This document shows positions 18,625 to 27,476 of a stretch of 64,000 bases of DNA, piece after piece (within the stretch, counting starts at the first letter, position 1; each line of letters opens with the position of its first letter). This stretch comes from Lachnospiraceae bacterium (GTDB lineage Bacteria; Bacillota; Clostridia; Lachnospirales; Lachnospiraceae), in contig CAJTEE010000006.1 of the NCBI GenBank assembly GCA_910575275.1, positions 220,860-284,859 of the forward strand. Reading direction: 5' to 3'. The notes under the pieces are model-generated. The model saw only the letters and a program-made list of their open reading frames with translations. It made no database searches and was not told where the DNA came from. The position numbers were made by a program, and so were the translations under genes.

Positions 18625-19886
18625 ATGGAAATTAGAAAAATATATATCCAGGCTATCATGATAATGATGGCAGGATTTTTGTGTGCCTGTGGAGGAAAAA
18701 AGCAGGAGGAGTTTTCACTGTCCGGCGCCATAGAAGGCGGGGAAGAACCTTCTTTGGCAGAGAGCAGGGAAGACAATGACAAAAACGGGCGTTGGGAAAA
18801 AGGGTATGATCTTCCGGTTGATGAAGACGAAAGGAAAGAAGCGGAAGCTGACTTAAGGGCCGCATTGGAACTGACCGGAGACATTTACCAAGAAGCGGAC
18901 AAAGGCGATGCTTCAAACGTGGTTTTGTCAGAGGAAGTTTTAATTCAATTAAAAGAGAAGCTAAAGACCATGGGCATGCCGATCACAGGAAGCGAACCGT
19001 ACCAGGTTATGGAGAACTGGCAGGAGATGGAGCGTTTTTTACAGGATGCCGGAGTGGGAAAGGCCGGGACCGTGCTCCTGTACCGGATTCATGGAGATGG
19101 AGGAATCGGAAGGTTTCAATATCAGTATGATGGGAAACTATGTATGTGCTGGCAGCAAATATGACATGGGGGAAAGATGGAACGCCGATGCCTGCGTACA
19201 TTTCCTATACAAGAATAAAAGAATGGCGGTATACGGAAAAAGGATATTTCTGCTATGAATTATGTGTACCGGAACCTCCGGAAGTATCGGAGATTGTTGA
19301 CGGAAGCTGCCTGGTCAGAGTGAGGCCCCTACCGGAGAAGTGCCGTGATATGTCCGAAAAATGTGTGCTCCCATTGGGGTATCAGGGAAATAACCTGTTA
19401 TGCTCCAACTGGGACAGGGAGAGCCTGGATAAACTGGATTATAACGGGATTTATGAATATTTTTATGGGATGAAATATGACAGGCGGTTTGAACCGGAGC
19501 AGTATCCCGACGGGATACCGGCAGAAGAGTTTGAAAACACCATCATGAATTACCTTCCGGTTTCCAGGGAGGAGCTTCGGCAGTGGGCCGTGTTTGATGA
19601 AGGGCGTCAAGTCTACCGATGGGAGAGGCTGGGGTGCGGAAATTATGCGCCCAGTTTCTTCGGTACTTCTGTTCCCGAGGTGACACAGATCAGGGAAAAT
19701 GAAGATGGAACGCTTACCCTGACTGTAGACGCAGTATGCCAGATGATTCTGTGCAATGATGCGGTCATAACCCATGAGCTTACAGTCAGATGCCTGGAGG
19801 ACGGCGGTATTCAGTATCTGGGAAATCAGATACTGGATGATGGAATGCGAAATATTCCGGAGTATCAGTATCGGACAGGAAAATAA
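18625..19886 (+). pseudogene. Secreted lipoprotein, tandem paralog 3, frameshifted
   Basis: Starts at ATG 18625 behind AAAGGAAGG with a lipobox (GFLCAC). The first frame runs to 19164 but loses homology to its paralogs after FQYQYDGK. The second frame, open from 19140 to 19886, continues the family exactly (WRYTEKGYFCYEL, LPLGYQGNNLL, PAEEFENTIMNYLPV, DGTLTLTVDAV). A one-base deletion in the A run at about 19133-19137 explains the break: restoring one A gives DGKTMYVLAANMTW. The gene is either recently inactivated or affected by a sequencing error. Confidence 0.8.
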
Positions 19887-19943
19887 GGGGGTTGACGTAA
19901 CCAATCAGGTGGTTTAGATCGCTATGTTCAAGGGAGAAATACA

Positions 19944-20966
19944 GTGAGAAGTGATATGTCACAATGGCTGCTCAGGGAAGGCTGCCCTTCCATTGCCTAT
20001 CGGGTAAGGAAGGAAATCATACAGGAACCCATAAGCCGGCAGGAGGATATCCATTACCAGAACCAGATCTGTTCGGAACCCAAGGTGCAGAAAATCTTAT
20101 CCTGGCAGGGTTCTGACGGATATTTCGGGGAAAGGCTACATACCGCACCTTCTAAAAGCAGAATCTGGACACATGAGGGGTGTGTACGCTGTCTGCTGGA
20201 AATGGGGCTGCCAAAAGAGAACGAGAATGTATGGAGTGCCCTGGAGGTAATGTTTTATCCCGGCTGGGGGAAGGAATGCGAAAATAGCCGGGCGGCAAAT
20301 GTATTTAAGTATGAGATGATACGTGCAAGTCTGTTGGCGCAGGCCGGCTATGAGGATAACAGGCGGGTTGGGGAGTGGGTGGAAGATGCGCTGCAGGGGT
20401 TTCGGAATCTTGCGGATGCCAAAAGCCATACGGATTTCGTTTGCAGGAGCTCCGATCAAAAGCTTATTTTTAAGGAGGGAATGTATATCCCTGTTATTTA
20501 TCATTTACGTCTGCTTGCGTTTACTGATTTTTGGAGGACAGACGAGAATAAAGATATGGTGAAAAGGGCCTATAAAAAACTGTATGAATGGCTGCCCTTT
20601 CCGCCCATGTATTATAAGTCCAAAACCCATCCGGTGGCGCCTTTAGGGAATGTATGCTGGGCTGTAAACCAGAATTTCCGGGAGGATATCGGATTTTTCT
20701 GGCTTCAGTTTTATGAACTGTCTGCCCGGATGGGTATGTTGGGAACGGAATCGCCGTTTTGGAGGCATTTCGAGGAACTGAAGGAACATGTTTTACAACA
20801 GAATGACTGTATAAAGCAATATACCAGAAAGCGGAAAAAGATGTATGTGAACTGGTCCGGTTACTCCGGCATGACGCTGGAGGGGGAGTGGGAACTGGAA
20901 CAGCAGAGGATACGGGATTTTATATTTCGGATTTTGCTGATCGATCATTATGGTAACAGGTTTTGA
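19944..20966 (+). CDS. Protein of unknown function, possible alpha/alpha toroid
   Basis: A 340-residue soluble protein from GTG 19944 behind AAGGGAG. I do not recognise it firmly. Repeated helix-turn motifs ending in bulky residues (SWQGSDGYFGERLH; WTHEGCVRCLLEMGL; YEWLPFPPMYYKSKTHP) recall the alpha/alpha barrel of prenyltransferase or terpene-cyclase-like folds, with the QGSDGYFG turn similar to a QW-type motif. It ends 3 bp before the end of the convergent M56 gene. A catalytic role cannot be claimed. Confidence 0.6.
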   Translation: MRSDMSQWLLREGCPSIAYRVRKEIIQEPISRQEDIHYQNQICSEPKVQKILSWQGSDGYFGERLHTAPSKSRIWTHEGCVRCLLEMGLPKENENVWSALEVMFYPGWGKECENSRAANVFKYEMIRASLLAQAGYEDNRRVGEWVEDALQGFRNLADAKSHTDFVCRSSDQKLIFKEGMYIPVIYHLRLLAFTDFWRTDENKDMVKRAYKKLYEWLPFPPMYYKSKTHPVAPLGNVCWAVNQNFREDIGFFWLQFYELSARMGMLGTESPFWRHFEELKEHVLQQNDCIKQYTRKRKKMYVNWSGYSGMTLEGEWELEQQRIRDFIFRILLIDHYGNRF

Positions 20967-20969
20967 CCT

Positions 20970-22328
20970 TCATTTACTCAGCCCGGCCAGATTCTCCTTC
21001 ATTTTGTCCATCACCCGTTTCCTCTGCGCTTCTGTGAGAAATCCGTCCGCTATTGCATCGTCCAGAATCTCTGCCACCTCTGCCATATCGTTCCGGTAGG
21101 TTTCGGCAGTCAGAGGCACATTCCGGTTCACAAGCTCCGGCCGCATAACAATGGTTGGGTTAAAGGAGATTACGATGGATTCACTCTCCATAAGAAACGC
21201 CCCTTTATAAATGACATATTCTCCTTTCCCGTTGTCAGCTTTCAGGCGGTTCAGATCCCGTTCCATGGCTATGGCGTCCGGGTCTTTCTCCCCTCTGTCT
21301 GTTTTTACAGCATCTACGACACTTTGGTATTCTTCTACAGAGTACAGTTCAAAGATACCTCCAAGGGTCGGGTCATCCTTCCAGGAGTTCAGAGAAAAAG
21401 TGCCGGAGGGCATTGCGCCATAAACGGTGATACAGCTTATGACCATGGCAAAGGAAAGGAGGATTCCTGTGAGGGAAACTTTTTCTTTCCTATTCATGAT
21501 ATGAAGGACACGTTCTTTCATAAGACTTTGCCCAAAACCGGAAGTCAGAAGATGGATTCCGGCTCTCTTTGCTTCCAGATTTACCAGTAAGTCAGCATAA
21601 AACTTTCGGTTTTCTCCTCCCATGGCCCGGACTACGGCTTCATCGCAGGCCAGCTCCATATCCCGGCAGGCCAGGGAAGCCATGAACCATACCAGAGGGT
21701 TAAACCAGTGGCAGACGCAGGATACGGTCAGGCACAGCTTTTTCAGTGCATCCAGGTGCCGGATATGGGCCGCTTCATGTTCCAGGATTAGCTTCATGCT
21801 CTTTTTGTCCGCCCAGTCGGTCTGTTTTGGAAGCAGGATCACCGGAAAAAAGATACCATAGGTTAAGGGGGAATCAATCTCGTCCGAAACCCGGACGGTA
21901 ATTCTGCGGAAAGAACGCTTCTGCTCCAGCCACATGGGAATCCAGGAAGATTCCTTAAGGGGAATTGCTGTGCGGTATTTCTTCATACTGGCTGCATGAA
22001 GATAAGCGATATACAGGCTGACAGCCACAGTGCCGCAAAGCCACAGGATTTTAAGGAGATTCCATCCAAAGTCCGGTCCGGCTCCGGCTGTCTGCCAGGT
22101 TCCTGCTGAGAAGGGTAAAGCTGTGGTGATATCCGGCATTTTTCCGCTTAACTGTTGCGCCGCAGGCACAGGAAAGCCTGTCGGTACGGGAATCATCAGC
22201 TTCCACCAGGCAAGCAACCAGAGCAGGGAAAAAATGGGCCTGGGTATTCTGGCGGAAAAGAATTTCCGAAAGGCCACGGCCATCAGGATCAGAACGGAAG
22301 CCGAAAGGCTCATCTGCAGCAGGTTCAT
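20970..22328 (-). CDS. BlaR1/MecR1-type M56 membrane metallopeptidase sensor
   Basis: About 452 residues from ATG 22328 (GGAGTGAG lies just upstream; an earlier ATG at 22346 has no such site). N-terminal membrane helices (LLQMSLSASVLILMAVAF, FSLLWLLAWWKLMI and one more) are followed by a cytosolic zinc protease loop with HEAAH in LEHEAAHIRHLD, then another membrane helix. Unlike BlaR1, the C-terminus is not a penicillin-binding domain: it is a domain of about 110 residues beginning TLGGIFELYSVEEY that is shared with the secreted protein at 26907-27452. In the family, signal binding triggers the protease and loss of the BlaI-type repressor, which is encoded just upstream. Confidence 0.88.
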   Translation of the reverse strand: MNLLQMSLSASVLILMAVAFRKFFSARIPRPIFSLLWLLAWWKLMIPVPTGFPVPAAQQLSGKMPDITTALPFSAGTWQTAGAGPDFGWNLLKILWLCGTVAVSLYIAYLHAASMKKYRTAIPLKESSWIPMWLEQKRSFRRITVRVSDEIDSPLTYGIFFPVILLPKQTDWADKKSMKLILEHEAAHIRHLDALKKLCLTVSCVCHWFNPLVWFMASLACRDMELACDEAVVRAMGGENRKFYADLLVNLEAKRAGIHLLTSGFGQSLMKERVLHIMNRKEKVSLTGILLSFAMVISCITVYGAMPSGTFSLNSWKDDPTLGGIFELYSVEEYQSVVDAVKTDRGEKDPDAIAMERDLNRLKADNGKGEYVIYKGAFLMESESIVISFNPTIVMRPELVNRNVPLTAETYRNDMAEVAEILDDAIADGFLTEAQRKRVMDKMKENLAGLSK

Positions 22329-22332
22329 AGGC

Positions 22333-22692
22333 TCACTCCATTTCATTGATCATTCGTTTTAATTCCTCCAGTTCCTTCTTTGAGAGGGCTTTCTGAGAAA
22401 GCAGGGATGAAAACAGCAGGGGGACGGAGCCGTCAAAGACACGGTTTACAAATTCCCTGGTATCATCCTGAACTGCCTGTTCTTTGGAGAGGAGAGCCCT
22501 GCAGACAAAATTCGGTTCCAGGCGCTCAATAAAGCCCTTCTGGATACATTTTTTAATGACTGTGTAGGTGGTATTCTTATTCCAGCCGATGGTATCACGT
22601 AAGGTCAGGGAAATCTGTTTGGCTGTCACTTCTCCTTCTTTCCAGATTACTTCCATTACTTTTCGTTCTGAATCAAACAGTGTCTTTTCCAT
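22333..22692 (-). CDS. BlaI/MecI/CopY-family repressor
   Basis: A 119-residue protein from ATG 22692 (GTG 22704 also possible). It has the winged helix of the family (KVMEVIWKEGEVTAKQISLT, then NKNTTYTVIKKCIQKGFI) and the C-terminal dimer helices (SKKELEELKRMI). It is the cytosolic partner of the M56 sensor that follows with a 5-bp gap. Its likely operator is GACTAC-N4-ATAGTG-like DNA overlapping its own -10 box at 22745-22760; the same element stands before 26907. Confidence 0.9.
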   Translation of the reverse strand: MEKTLFDSERKVMEVIWKEGEVTAKQISLTLRDTIGWNKNTTYTVIKKCIQKGFIERLEPNFVCRALLSKEQAVQDDTREFVNRVFDGSVPLLFSSLLSQKALSKKELEELKRMINEME

Positions 22693-22744
22693 ACCCGTGT
22701 TCACCTCATATTCATTGTGTGTTCTTTATCGTACATTTCCTATA

Positions 22745-22772
22745 CACTATCACAGTAGTCTGTTGATGTCAA
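22745..22772 (-). promoter_or_regulatory. blaI-like promoter with operator
   Basis: Read on the minus strand: TTGACA (22767-22772), a 17-bp spacer, then TAGTGT (22744-22749). GACTACTGTGATAGTG (22745-22760) covers the spacer end and -10. It differs in two positions from GACTACTATGATAGTC at 26800-26815, which is placed identically relative to a TTGACG promoter. BlaI-type repressors bind such dyads. Confidence 0.75.
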
Positions 22773-22805
22773 TGAATAACCGCCGGATATGGCTGATCAG
22801 TATTG

Positions 22806-23339
22806 TTATAGCGTGTCCGCATTTTCATAAATTGCCTTTTTATCCTGATCGGACAACAGTTTTTCAATGATAAAGGCAATCGCAAAGACAACCAATAGAT
22901 TAAGACCAAACCTGATCAGTGTAAATGGCGCTCCCAAAGAGGATATTTCAAAAAAGAGCAGGGGAATACGGATACTTGCGCTTGCGCAGAGGAAAATCAG
23001 CACGTTTGAAACTCTGCTTCCCTTTTTTAACAGAACCCCGGCAACAGGCAGCAGCGCATATAAGGGAACGGCCGTTATCATTCCCGACAACAGGGCAACG
23101 ACAATTCCTTTTATGCCGGAATCAGCTCCCATAATCCGTATCATTTTTTCCCGTTCAACCCATACGTCCATCAGCCCGATACATACGAAAACAGGCGTAA
23201 GTATGAACAGGAAGTTGATAACGTTTTTTCCGCTAAAAGCCAATGCAGTTTTTCCAATCTGCGGGGCATATAGCCAAACGATACCGTTGCAGAGTACAAT
23301 CATAAAAAGAAACCAATATTTTCGTATTGCCGTTTTCAT
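22806..23339 (-). CDS. Permease, second half (DUF318/ArsP-like)
   Basis: A 177-residue membrane protein from ATG 23339, overlapping the end of the preceding gene by 4 bp (ATGA). About five hydrophobic segments are visible, including FLFMIVLCNGIVWLYA and VVALLSGMITAVPLYALLPV. The PLYALLPVAGVLLKKG and CASASIRIPLLFFEI motifs resemble one half of the DUF318 permease family, which includes organoarsenical exporter ArsP. Together with 23336-23833 it appears to form a two-subunit permease. The substrate is unknown. Confidence 0.7.
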   Translation of the reverse strand: MKTAIRKYWFLFMIVLCNGIVWLYAPQIGKTALAFSGKNVINFLFILTPVFVCIGLMDVWVEREKMIRIMGADSGIKGIVVALLSGMITAVPLYALLPVAGVLLKKGSRVSNVLIFLCASASIRIPLLFFEISSLGAPFTLIRFGLNLLVVFAIAFIIEKLLSDQDKKAIYENADTL

Positions 23340-23833
23340 TTGAGAAAGACCCCCATTAAATAAGCAGTAATAAAAGAGAATAGAAACGCAAGTACATTCC
23401 GGAGAATGGCTGTTTTCCTTCCCAGATATTTTATTTCTACCGGGATTGTTATGATCCCAACCGTAGTAAGTGCGGAAACAAATACCGCCATTTGTGTAAG
23501 TCCTGCGCCGTTTTTCAAAAGTTCCGCAACAATGGGAAATGCAATCATTACGGGGATTAACGTAATTGCGCCAATAAGCGAGGTTAAGAGCATACCGGTA
23601 AATCCCGTTTCCTCGCCGATCATGCGCCTGATTGTTTCCGGTGAAAGCACCGCAAGTGCCAATCCAACAAAAAGCAGGATAGCCACAAATTGCGGTAGGA
23701 TGCCTGTAAACATTTTCCACGCTTTTTTTAAGGACAACAGCGTTTTACTCTTGTCTTTCACAAAGGAAAAGGTGAGTAAAACCGCTGCTAAACCGTAAAA
23801 CCAATAAGTAAAAACTGTGTTCACCTTTACCAC
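23336..23833 (-). CDS. Permease, first half (DUF318/ArsP-like)
   Basis: A 165-residue membrane protein from GTG 23833, overlapping the S-component gene. It has four or five hydrophobic segments and the motif IGAITLIPVMIAFPIVAELL then KNGAGLTQMAVFVSALTTVG, which parallels PLYALLPVAGVLLKKG and the following segment in its partner. The two genes therefore look like duplicated halves of one permease fold. Translational coupling to both neighbours points to one complex or pathway. Confidence 0.7.
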   Translation of the reverse strand: MVKVNTVFTYWFYGLAAVLLTFSFVKDKSKTLLSLKKAWKMFTGILPQFVAILLFVGLALAVLSPETIRRMIGEETGFTGMLLTSLIGAITLIPVMIAFPIVAELLKNGAGLTQMAVFVSALTTVGIITIPVEIKYLGRKTAILRNVLAFLFSFITAYLMGVFLK

Positions 23834-24375
23834 CGTCCTCCCTCAAACGCCTTTTTTAATGGCGAAAGCACCAGCAGCGCAACCCCGCCGCCTAAAAGGG
23901 CTGTGAATAGCTGCGGTATAGAGAACATATTAGAAATAACCGATGCCTGCGGTTCGGGTAATCTTAAAAGCAATGGCACGGCTATTTGTGCAACCCCGAT
24001 GTATAGAATTAAGAATTTACCGGTTGCCGCCACGAATAAAGCGATCATTTGCACAGTATGCTTATGTCCCCAATGCCGGTTGCCTATGAAGTGCCAGGTC
24101 AATATGAGGGTAATGTTCCCTGCTATGATAAACGGTATCAGGCTCCAAAGCGGGCCGATCCCGATCAGCTTTGCCATGACAGGCGAAATGACAGCGACAC
24201 AAAGCCCTGACATCATACCGCAAGTCATAACGAAGATGATCAGCAGCATATTCACAACAGCCCCCGTAACAATGGTATTTCCCAAGGAGGCGGTAGCCGC
24301 CTGTAATACCACAAGCAAAGCAATAAAAACCGCTGTGCGCGTAATCCAAAGTGTTTTTCTCTTGTTGTTGTTCAT
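23827..24375 (-). CDS. ECF transporter S component-like membrane protein
   Basis: About 182 residues from ATG 24375, 8 bp behind GAAAGGAAA. Six hydrophobic segments and a leading RTAVFIALLVVLQAATASLG recall substrate-binding S components of energy-coupling factor transporters for vitamins or metals. No ATPase or EcfT gene is next to it, so it would share modules encoded elsewhere. It heads an operon with the split permease and is divergent from the Crp-type regulator. Confidence 0.65.
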   Translation of the reverse strand: MNNNKRKTLWITRTAVFIALLVVLQAATASLGNTIVTGAVVNMLLIIFVMTCGMMSGLCVAVISPVMAKLIGIGPLWSLIPFIIAGNITLILTWHFIGNRHWGHKHTVQMIALFVAATGKFLILYIGVAQIAVPLLLRLPEPQASVISNMFSIPQLFTALLGGGVALLVLSPLKKAFEGGRW

Positions 24376-24437
24376 GGTTTTGATTTCCTTTCTCTTGCTT
24401 TTCAACTGCCATTATAGTATAATCTGCTCAAATCATC

Positions 24438-24453
24438 TGTTGCACACGCAACA
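24438..24453. promoter_or_regulatory. Dyad in the crp-like/ECF divergent promoter region
   Basis: TGTTGC-ACAC-GCAACA is a perfect 6-bp inverted repeat with a 4-base centre, placed between divergent genes. TATAAT-like sequence (TATAGTATAAT, 24413-24423) lies beside it. The size and symmetry fit a Crp/Fnr-family operator and the regulator is encoded 18 bp downstream. Confidence 0.55.
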
Positions 24454-24470
24454 AAAGTGAGGGCGCAGCT

Positions 24471-25130
24471 ATGAACGAATTGATAGAAGATTTGAAACAA
24501 ACAAACCTGTTTTCAGGTATTGAACCGCAGGAAATTGACGGGCTGCTTCATTGCCTTTGCGCCAGGTATGTCCGTTATGTCAAGGGCGACAGGATTATTG
24601 AAGAGGGAAACAAGGTATATGATTTCGGTATCATGTTATCAGGGCATGGACGAGCGATAAAGTGGGATTCGTCCGACAAGGTCATTATTATTACTCTGCT
24701 GAAAAAGGGAAGCGAAATAGGCGTTATTTTAGCAGCAAGTTCAGACCATAAAAGCCCTGTTACTGTGGAGGCGCAGGATGATGTTCTGGTATTGCAGATC
24801 CCTTTTGAACGTGTTTTAACCCGGTGTAAAAAGGCTTGTCCCCGGCATGATCAGCTGCTGCGCAACTATATCAACATTGTCGCTGAAAAAGGGCTTGTAT
24901 TGCATGAGCGTATTGATTGTCTGCTGCGTCCGACTATACGGGAAAAAATATTGACCTATCTATGGTGGATGTCCCGCGAACAACGAAAAAGGACGTTTAC
25001 CATTCCCATGAATAGAAACGCTATGGCTGAATATCTTAACGTGGAACGCAGTGCGCTTTCACGAGAGCTGTCCTATATGAAGCGCGATGGGGTCATTGAT
25101 TATCATAAAAACACGTTTCGACTGCTTTGA
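24471..25130 (+). CDS. Crp/Fnr-family transcriptional regulator
   Basis: A 219-residue protein with an N-terminal cyclic-nucleotide-binding-type jelly roll (GDRIIEEGNKVYDFGIMLSG) and a C-terminal HTH (MNRNAMAEYLNVERSALSREL). The four-cysteine Fnr cluster motif is absent and the glycine/arginine signature for cAMP is not obvious, so the effector is unknown. It is divergent from the S-component/permease operon across 95 bp that hold the TGTTGC dyad, and probably activates that operon. Confidence 0.88.
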   Translation: MNELIEDLKQTNLFSGIEPQEIDGLLHCLCARYVRYVKGDRIIEEGNKVYDFGIMLSGHGRAIKWDSSDKVIIITLLKKGSEIGVILAASSDHKSPVTVEAQDDVLVLQIPFERVLTRCKKACPRHDQLLRNYINIVAEKGLVLHERIDCLLRPTIREKILTYLWWMSREQRKRTFTIPMNRNAMAEYLNVERSALSRELSYMKRDGVIDYHKNTFRLL

Positions 25131-25154
25131 GCGAACCACATATTTATTCCATAA

Positions 25155-25189
25155 CCAGGGGCTGTCAACTTAAGTGCGACAGCCCTTGG
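25155..25189 (+). terminator. Terminator hairpin after the crp-like gene
   Basis: CCAGGGGCTGTC and GACAGCCCTTGG pair around an 11-base loop. The T tract is weak. The stretch from here to 25366 holds a second spacer with no gene and no clear promoter for the sigma factor other than AT-rich sequence near 25290-25330. Confidence 0.55.
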
Positions 25190-25366
25190 CTGTTTATATG
25201 TCCTGTGCCCTGTTCATTCCACAAATGTTAACATGGGGCGACTGTGCTTCGGGATGTAAAGCCGTTGTTCGGTTTTCTAAATTTTATCAAAAATATTGTG
25301 ACCTAAACGATTATTTTTCGAGTAGATAGATGAAGAACTCTATCTGGGGGCAAAGGAGGTATGGAA

Positions 25367-25924
25367 ATGGAAGATGACAGCATTGTCAACCTTTATTGGG
25401 CTCGCTCTGAAAATGCGATATCAGAAACATCTAAAAAGTACGGAAATTACTGCTATTCCATCGCTTATGGCATCCTCGGAAATATGGAGGACGCAGACGA
25501 AAGTGTAAATGATACTTACCTTGACGCATGGAACAGCATTCCGCCCCACCGTCCGTCTATCCTCTCAACATTTTTAGGAAAAATCACACGGAGAATATCT
25601 ATTGACAAATGGCGTGGACGTACTGCAAAAAAGCGGGGCGGCGGTGAGATCGTACTGGTACTTGACGAACTGTCTGACTGTATTCCCTCTAACCAAAACG
25701 TAGAGCATGAGGTGGAGGCCGCAGAATTGGTACAGCTTATTGACAGTTTCGTTATGTCGCTGTCTCCTATGGAACGCCGGGTTTTCATCTGCAGGTATTG
25801 GTATTTTGACCCGATTAGCGAGATTGCTCAAAGATTTGGGTTTTCACAAAGCAAAGTAAAGATGATGTTACACAGGCAACGGAAAAATCTTCTAAACCGG
25901 TTGGAAAGAGAGGAATTTTTGTAA
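25367..25924 (+). CDS. ECF-type RNA polymerase sigma factor
   Basis: About 185 residues; ATG 25367 is preferred because AAAGGAGGT is 6 bp upstream, while ATG 25361 touches it. Region 2 is seen in YGILGNMEDADESVNDTYLDAW and region 4 in LSPMERRVFICRYWYFDPIS then QRFGFSQSKVKMMLHRQRKN. The gene overlaps the next one by one base, and that gene has the membrane-anchored form of an anti-sigma factor. Confidence 0.88.
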   Translation: MEDDSIVNLYWARSENAISETSKKYGNYCYSIAYGILGNMEDADESVNDTYLDAWNSIPPHRPSILSTFLGKITRRISIDKWRGRTAKKRGGGEIVLVLDELSDCIPSNQNVEHEVEAAELVQLIDSFVMSLSPMERRVFICRYWYFDPISEIAQRFGFSQSKVKMMLHRQRKNLLNRLEREEFL

Positions 25925-26670
25925 TGAAAGCTGAAAATATTTTGGATGCTATTGGAGCGATTAACGATGAGGCCGTGCAAGATGCGAGAGCATATAAGCG
26001 GGCCCGATACAATAAAGCGGTCAAATGGGGGGCTATGGCAGCTTGTGCTGGCCTGATTATCACAGCAACAGCACTGACACTACCGGGCATTTTGAGGGAA
26101 CCGAGCAGCGGCCCGAACATTCCCGGCGGCATTGTTACTCCAGGGGAATATCCGGAGGGTGTTGACCCGGTAATTGCAAGTATGGCTGTATATCCGGCCA
26201 CCGAGGATATTCGAGATGTTTTAGATGCGACCATAGAAAGCGTTGATGAGAATACCGCCTACGGAATACCGGGATTAGGGAATCATTTGCCTGCTGATTT
26301 GCCCGCTGGCTATCATTTTGGCAAGGCCAGTATATATGAAACAACTATGAAAAGCGGAACAAAATATCACTTACTTCGAGTAACTTATACAACAGGCAAT
26401 GATGAAATAACAACAGCTCCCGCTAACGATGATGGCGGAGTTGCAGTTGCAGACCCAAGCCTATTTGGTTCAAGGTTTCTTGTTCTCATTATGGACTATG
26501 AACCAAGGACAAATAAAACTATTTACTCTTTTGAGGATTTGCAAGAATATTTAGAAACAAAAAACGACAATGGAATATTTCATTTTGCTTATGAGGATGT
26601 GTATATTGGGTTTTCCCCAGATGACCTTTCAGCGGAAGAAATCCTTGATGTAGTTAATTCTATTCCATAA
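25924..26670 (+). CDS. Membrane-anchored anti-sigma-like protein
   Basis: A 248-residue protein. A short cytosolic N-terminus (AENILDAIGAINDEAVQDAR) would bind the sigma factor, a single membrane helix (WGAMAACAGLIITATALTLP) follows near residue 42, and about 180 residues lie outside. The extracellular part is of unknown fold (DLPAGYHFGKASIYE; YEPRTNKTIYSFEDLQEYL). It is placed right after the sigma gene in the usual order of such pairs. Confidence 0.75.
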   Translation: MKAENILDAIGAINDEAVQDARAYKRARYNKAVKWGAMAACAGLIITATALTLPGILREPSSGPNIPGGIVTPGEYPEGVDPVIASMAVYPATEDIRDVLDATIESVDENTAYGIPGLGNHLPADLPAGYHFGKASIYETTMKSGTKYHLLRVTYTTGNDEITTAPANDDGGVAVADPSLFGSRFLVLIMDYEPRTNKTIYSFEDLQEYLETKNDNGIFHFAYEDVYIGFSPDDLSAEEILDVVNSIP

Positions 26671-26787
26671 TTAGGAAAGTTTAGCTTTTATAGTACCGCT
26701 CCCTTCCTGATCAGTGGCAGGTCGTAATATCAATCATCCGTCTGGGCTATAATCGGAATTCTTAAGAGATTCGTCAGGAAATATTCG

Positions 26788-26844
26788 TTGACGTATTTGG
26801 ACTACTATGATAGTCTATTGCTTGGATAGACTATCATAGTAGTC
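26788..26844 (+). promoter_or_regulatory. BlaI-type promoter with doubled operator
   Basis: TTGACG (26788-26793), 17-bp spacer, TAGTCT (26811-26816). GACTACTATGATAGTC (26800-26815) overlaps spacer and -10, and an inverted second copy GACTATCATAGTAGTC lies at 26829-26844, so that the two form a long perfect inverted repeat around TGCTTGG. The first site matches 14 of 16 bases of the operator before the blaI-like gene. Confidence 0.75.
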
Positions 26845-26906
26845 TATCTTTTTCCAAAAGGTGCGCACCTGTGAAGATAAAATAATAAAAAGAAAGGATT
26901 TATACC

Positions 26907-27452
26907 ATGTTCCATCATTTAAAGAGAAACCTTACAGCTTCAGGAATCATGTGTCTTATGCTTATGGCTGCCGGGCAGACTGCCTATGGAGCAGCGCCTG
27001 CCCCGCAGGTATCCACGGTTCAGGCCCAGGAAGTTCAGAACCCGGCGGAGGATCTTACTTTGGGAGGGCTTTTTGAGCTTTATACCCCGGAAGAATACGA
27101 GGAATCCATCAACCAGATTAAAAAATACATGGGCGCAGACCATGGGGATGTCAAGGCCATGGAAGCGGACCTGGCCAAACTGAAGGCGGATAATGGCAAA
27201 GGTGAATTTGTCATTTACAAAGGCGCTTTTACCGTATCCACAGAAACTACGATCGTTGCCTTCAATCCCACAATCGTTATGAGGCCGGATCTGGCAAAGA
27301 GCGCTGAGGAATTGACAGCTGAAAACTATAAAAAGGATATTGAGGATGTAACAAAGCTTTTGGACCAGGCCGTAAAAGATAAGACCGTAACTTTAGACCA
27401 AAAGGATTCTATCCTGAAAAAGATGAATGAAAACCTGGAGAAATTAAATTAG
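26907..27452 (+). CDS. Secreted protein sharing the M56 sensor's C-terminal domain
   Basis: A 181-residue protein with a signal peptide (NLTASGIMCLMLMAAGQTAYGA, cleavage likely after AYG-A) behind AAAGAAAGG. The mature part is nearly all one domain, beginning DLTLGGLFELYTPEEYEES and including KLKADNGKGEFVIYKGAF and AFNPTIVMRPDL. The C-terminal domain of the M56 sensor (20970-22328) has TLGGIFELYSVEEY, RLKADNGKGEYVIYKGAF and SFNPTIVMRPEL in the same order. Its promoter carries the BlaI-type operator. It is thus probably an output of the BlaI/M56 pair and could compete with or present the sensed ligand. Confidence 0.82.
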   Translation: MFHHLKRNLTASGIMCLMLMAAGQTAYGAAPAPQVSTVQAQEVQNPAEDLTLGGLFELYTPEEYEESINQIKKYMGADHGDVKAMEADLAKLKADNGKGEFVIYKGAFTVSTETTIVAFNPTIVMRPDLAKSAEELTAENYKKDIEDVTKLLDQAVKDKTVTLDQKDSILKKMNENLEKLN

Positions 27453-27476
27453 GGCGGCTGCCATATATGGGAAAGC

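Noticed and set aside
20970..22692. Beta-lactam resistance operon (blaR1/blaI)
   Set aside because: No beta-lactamase or PBP2a gene is near, and the sensor domain is not penicillin-binding.
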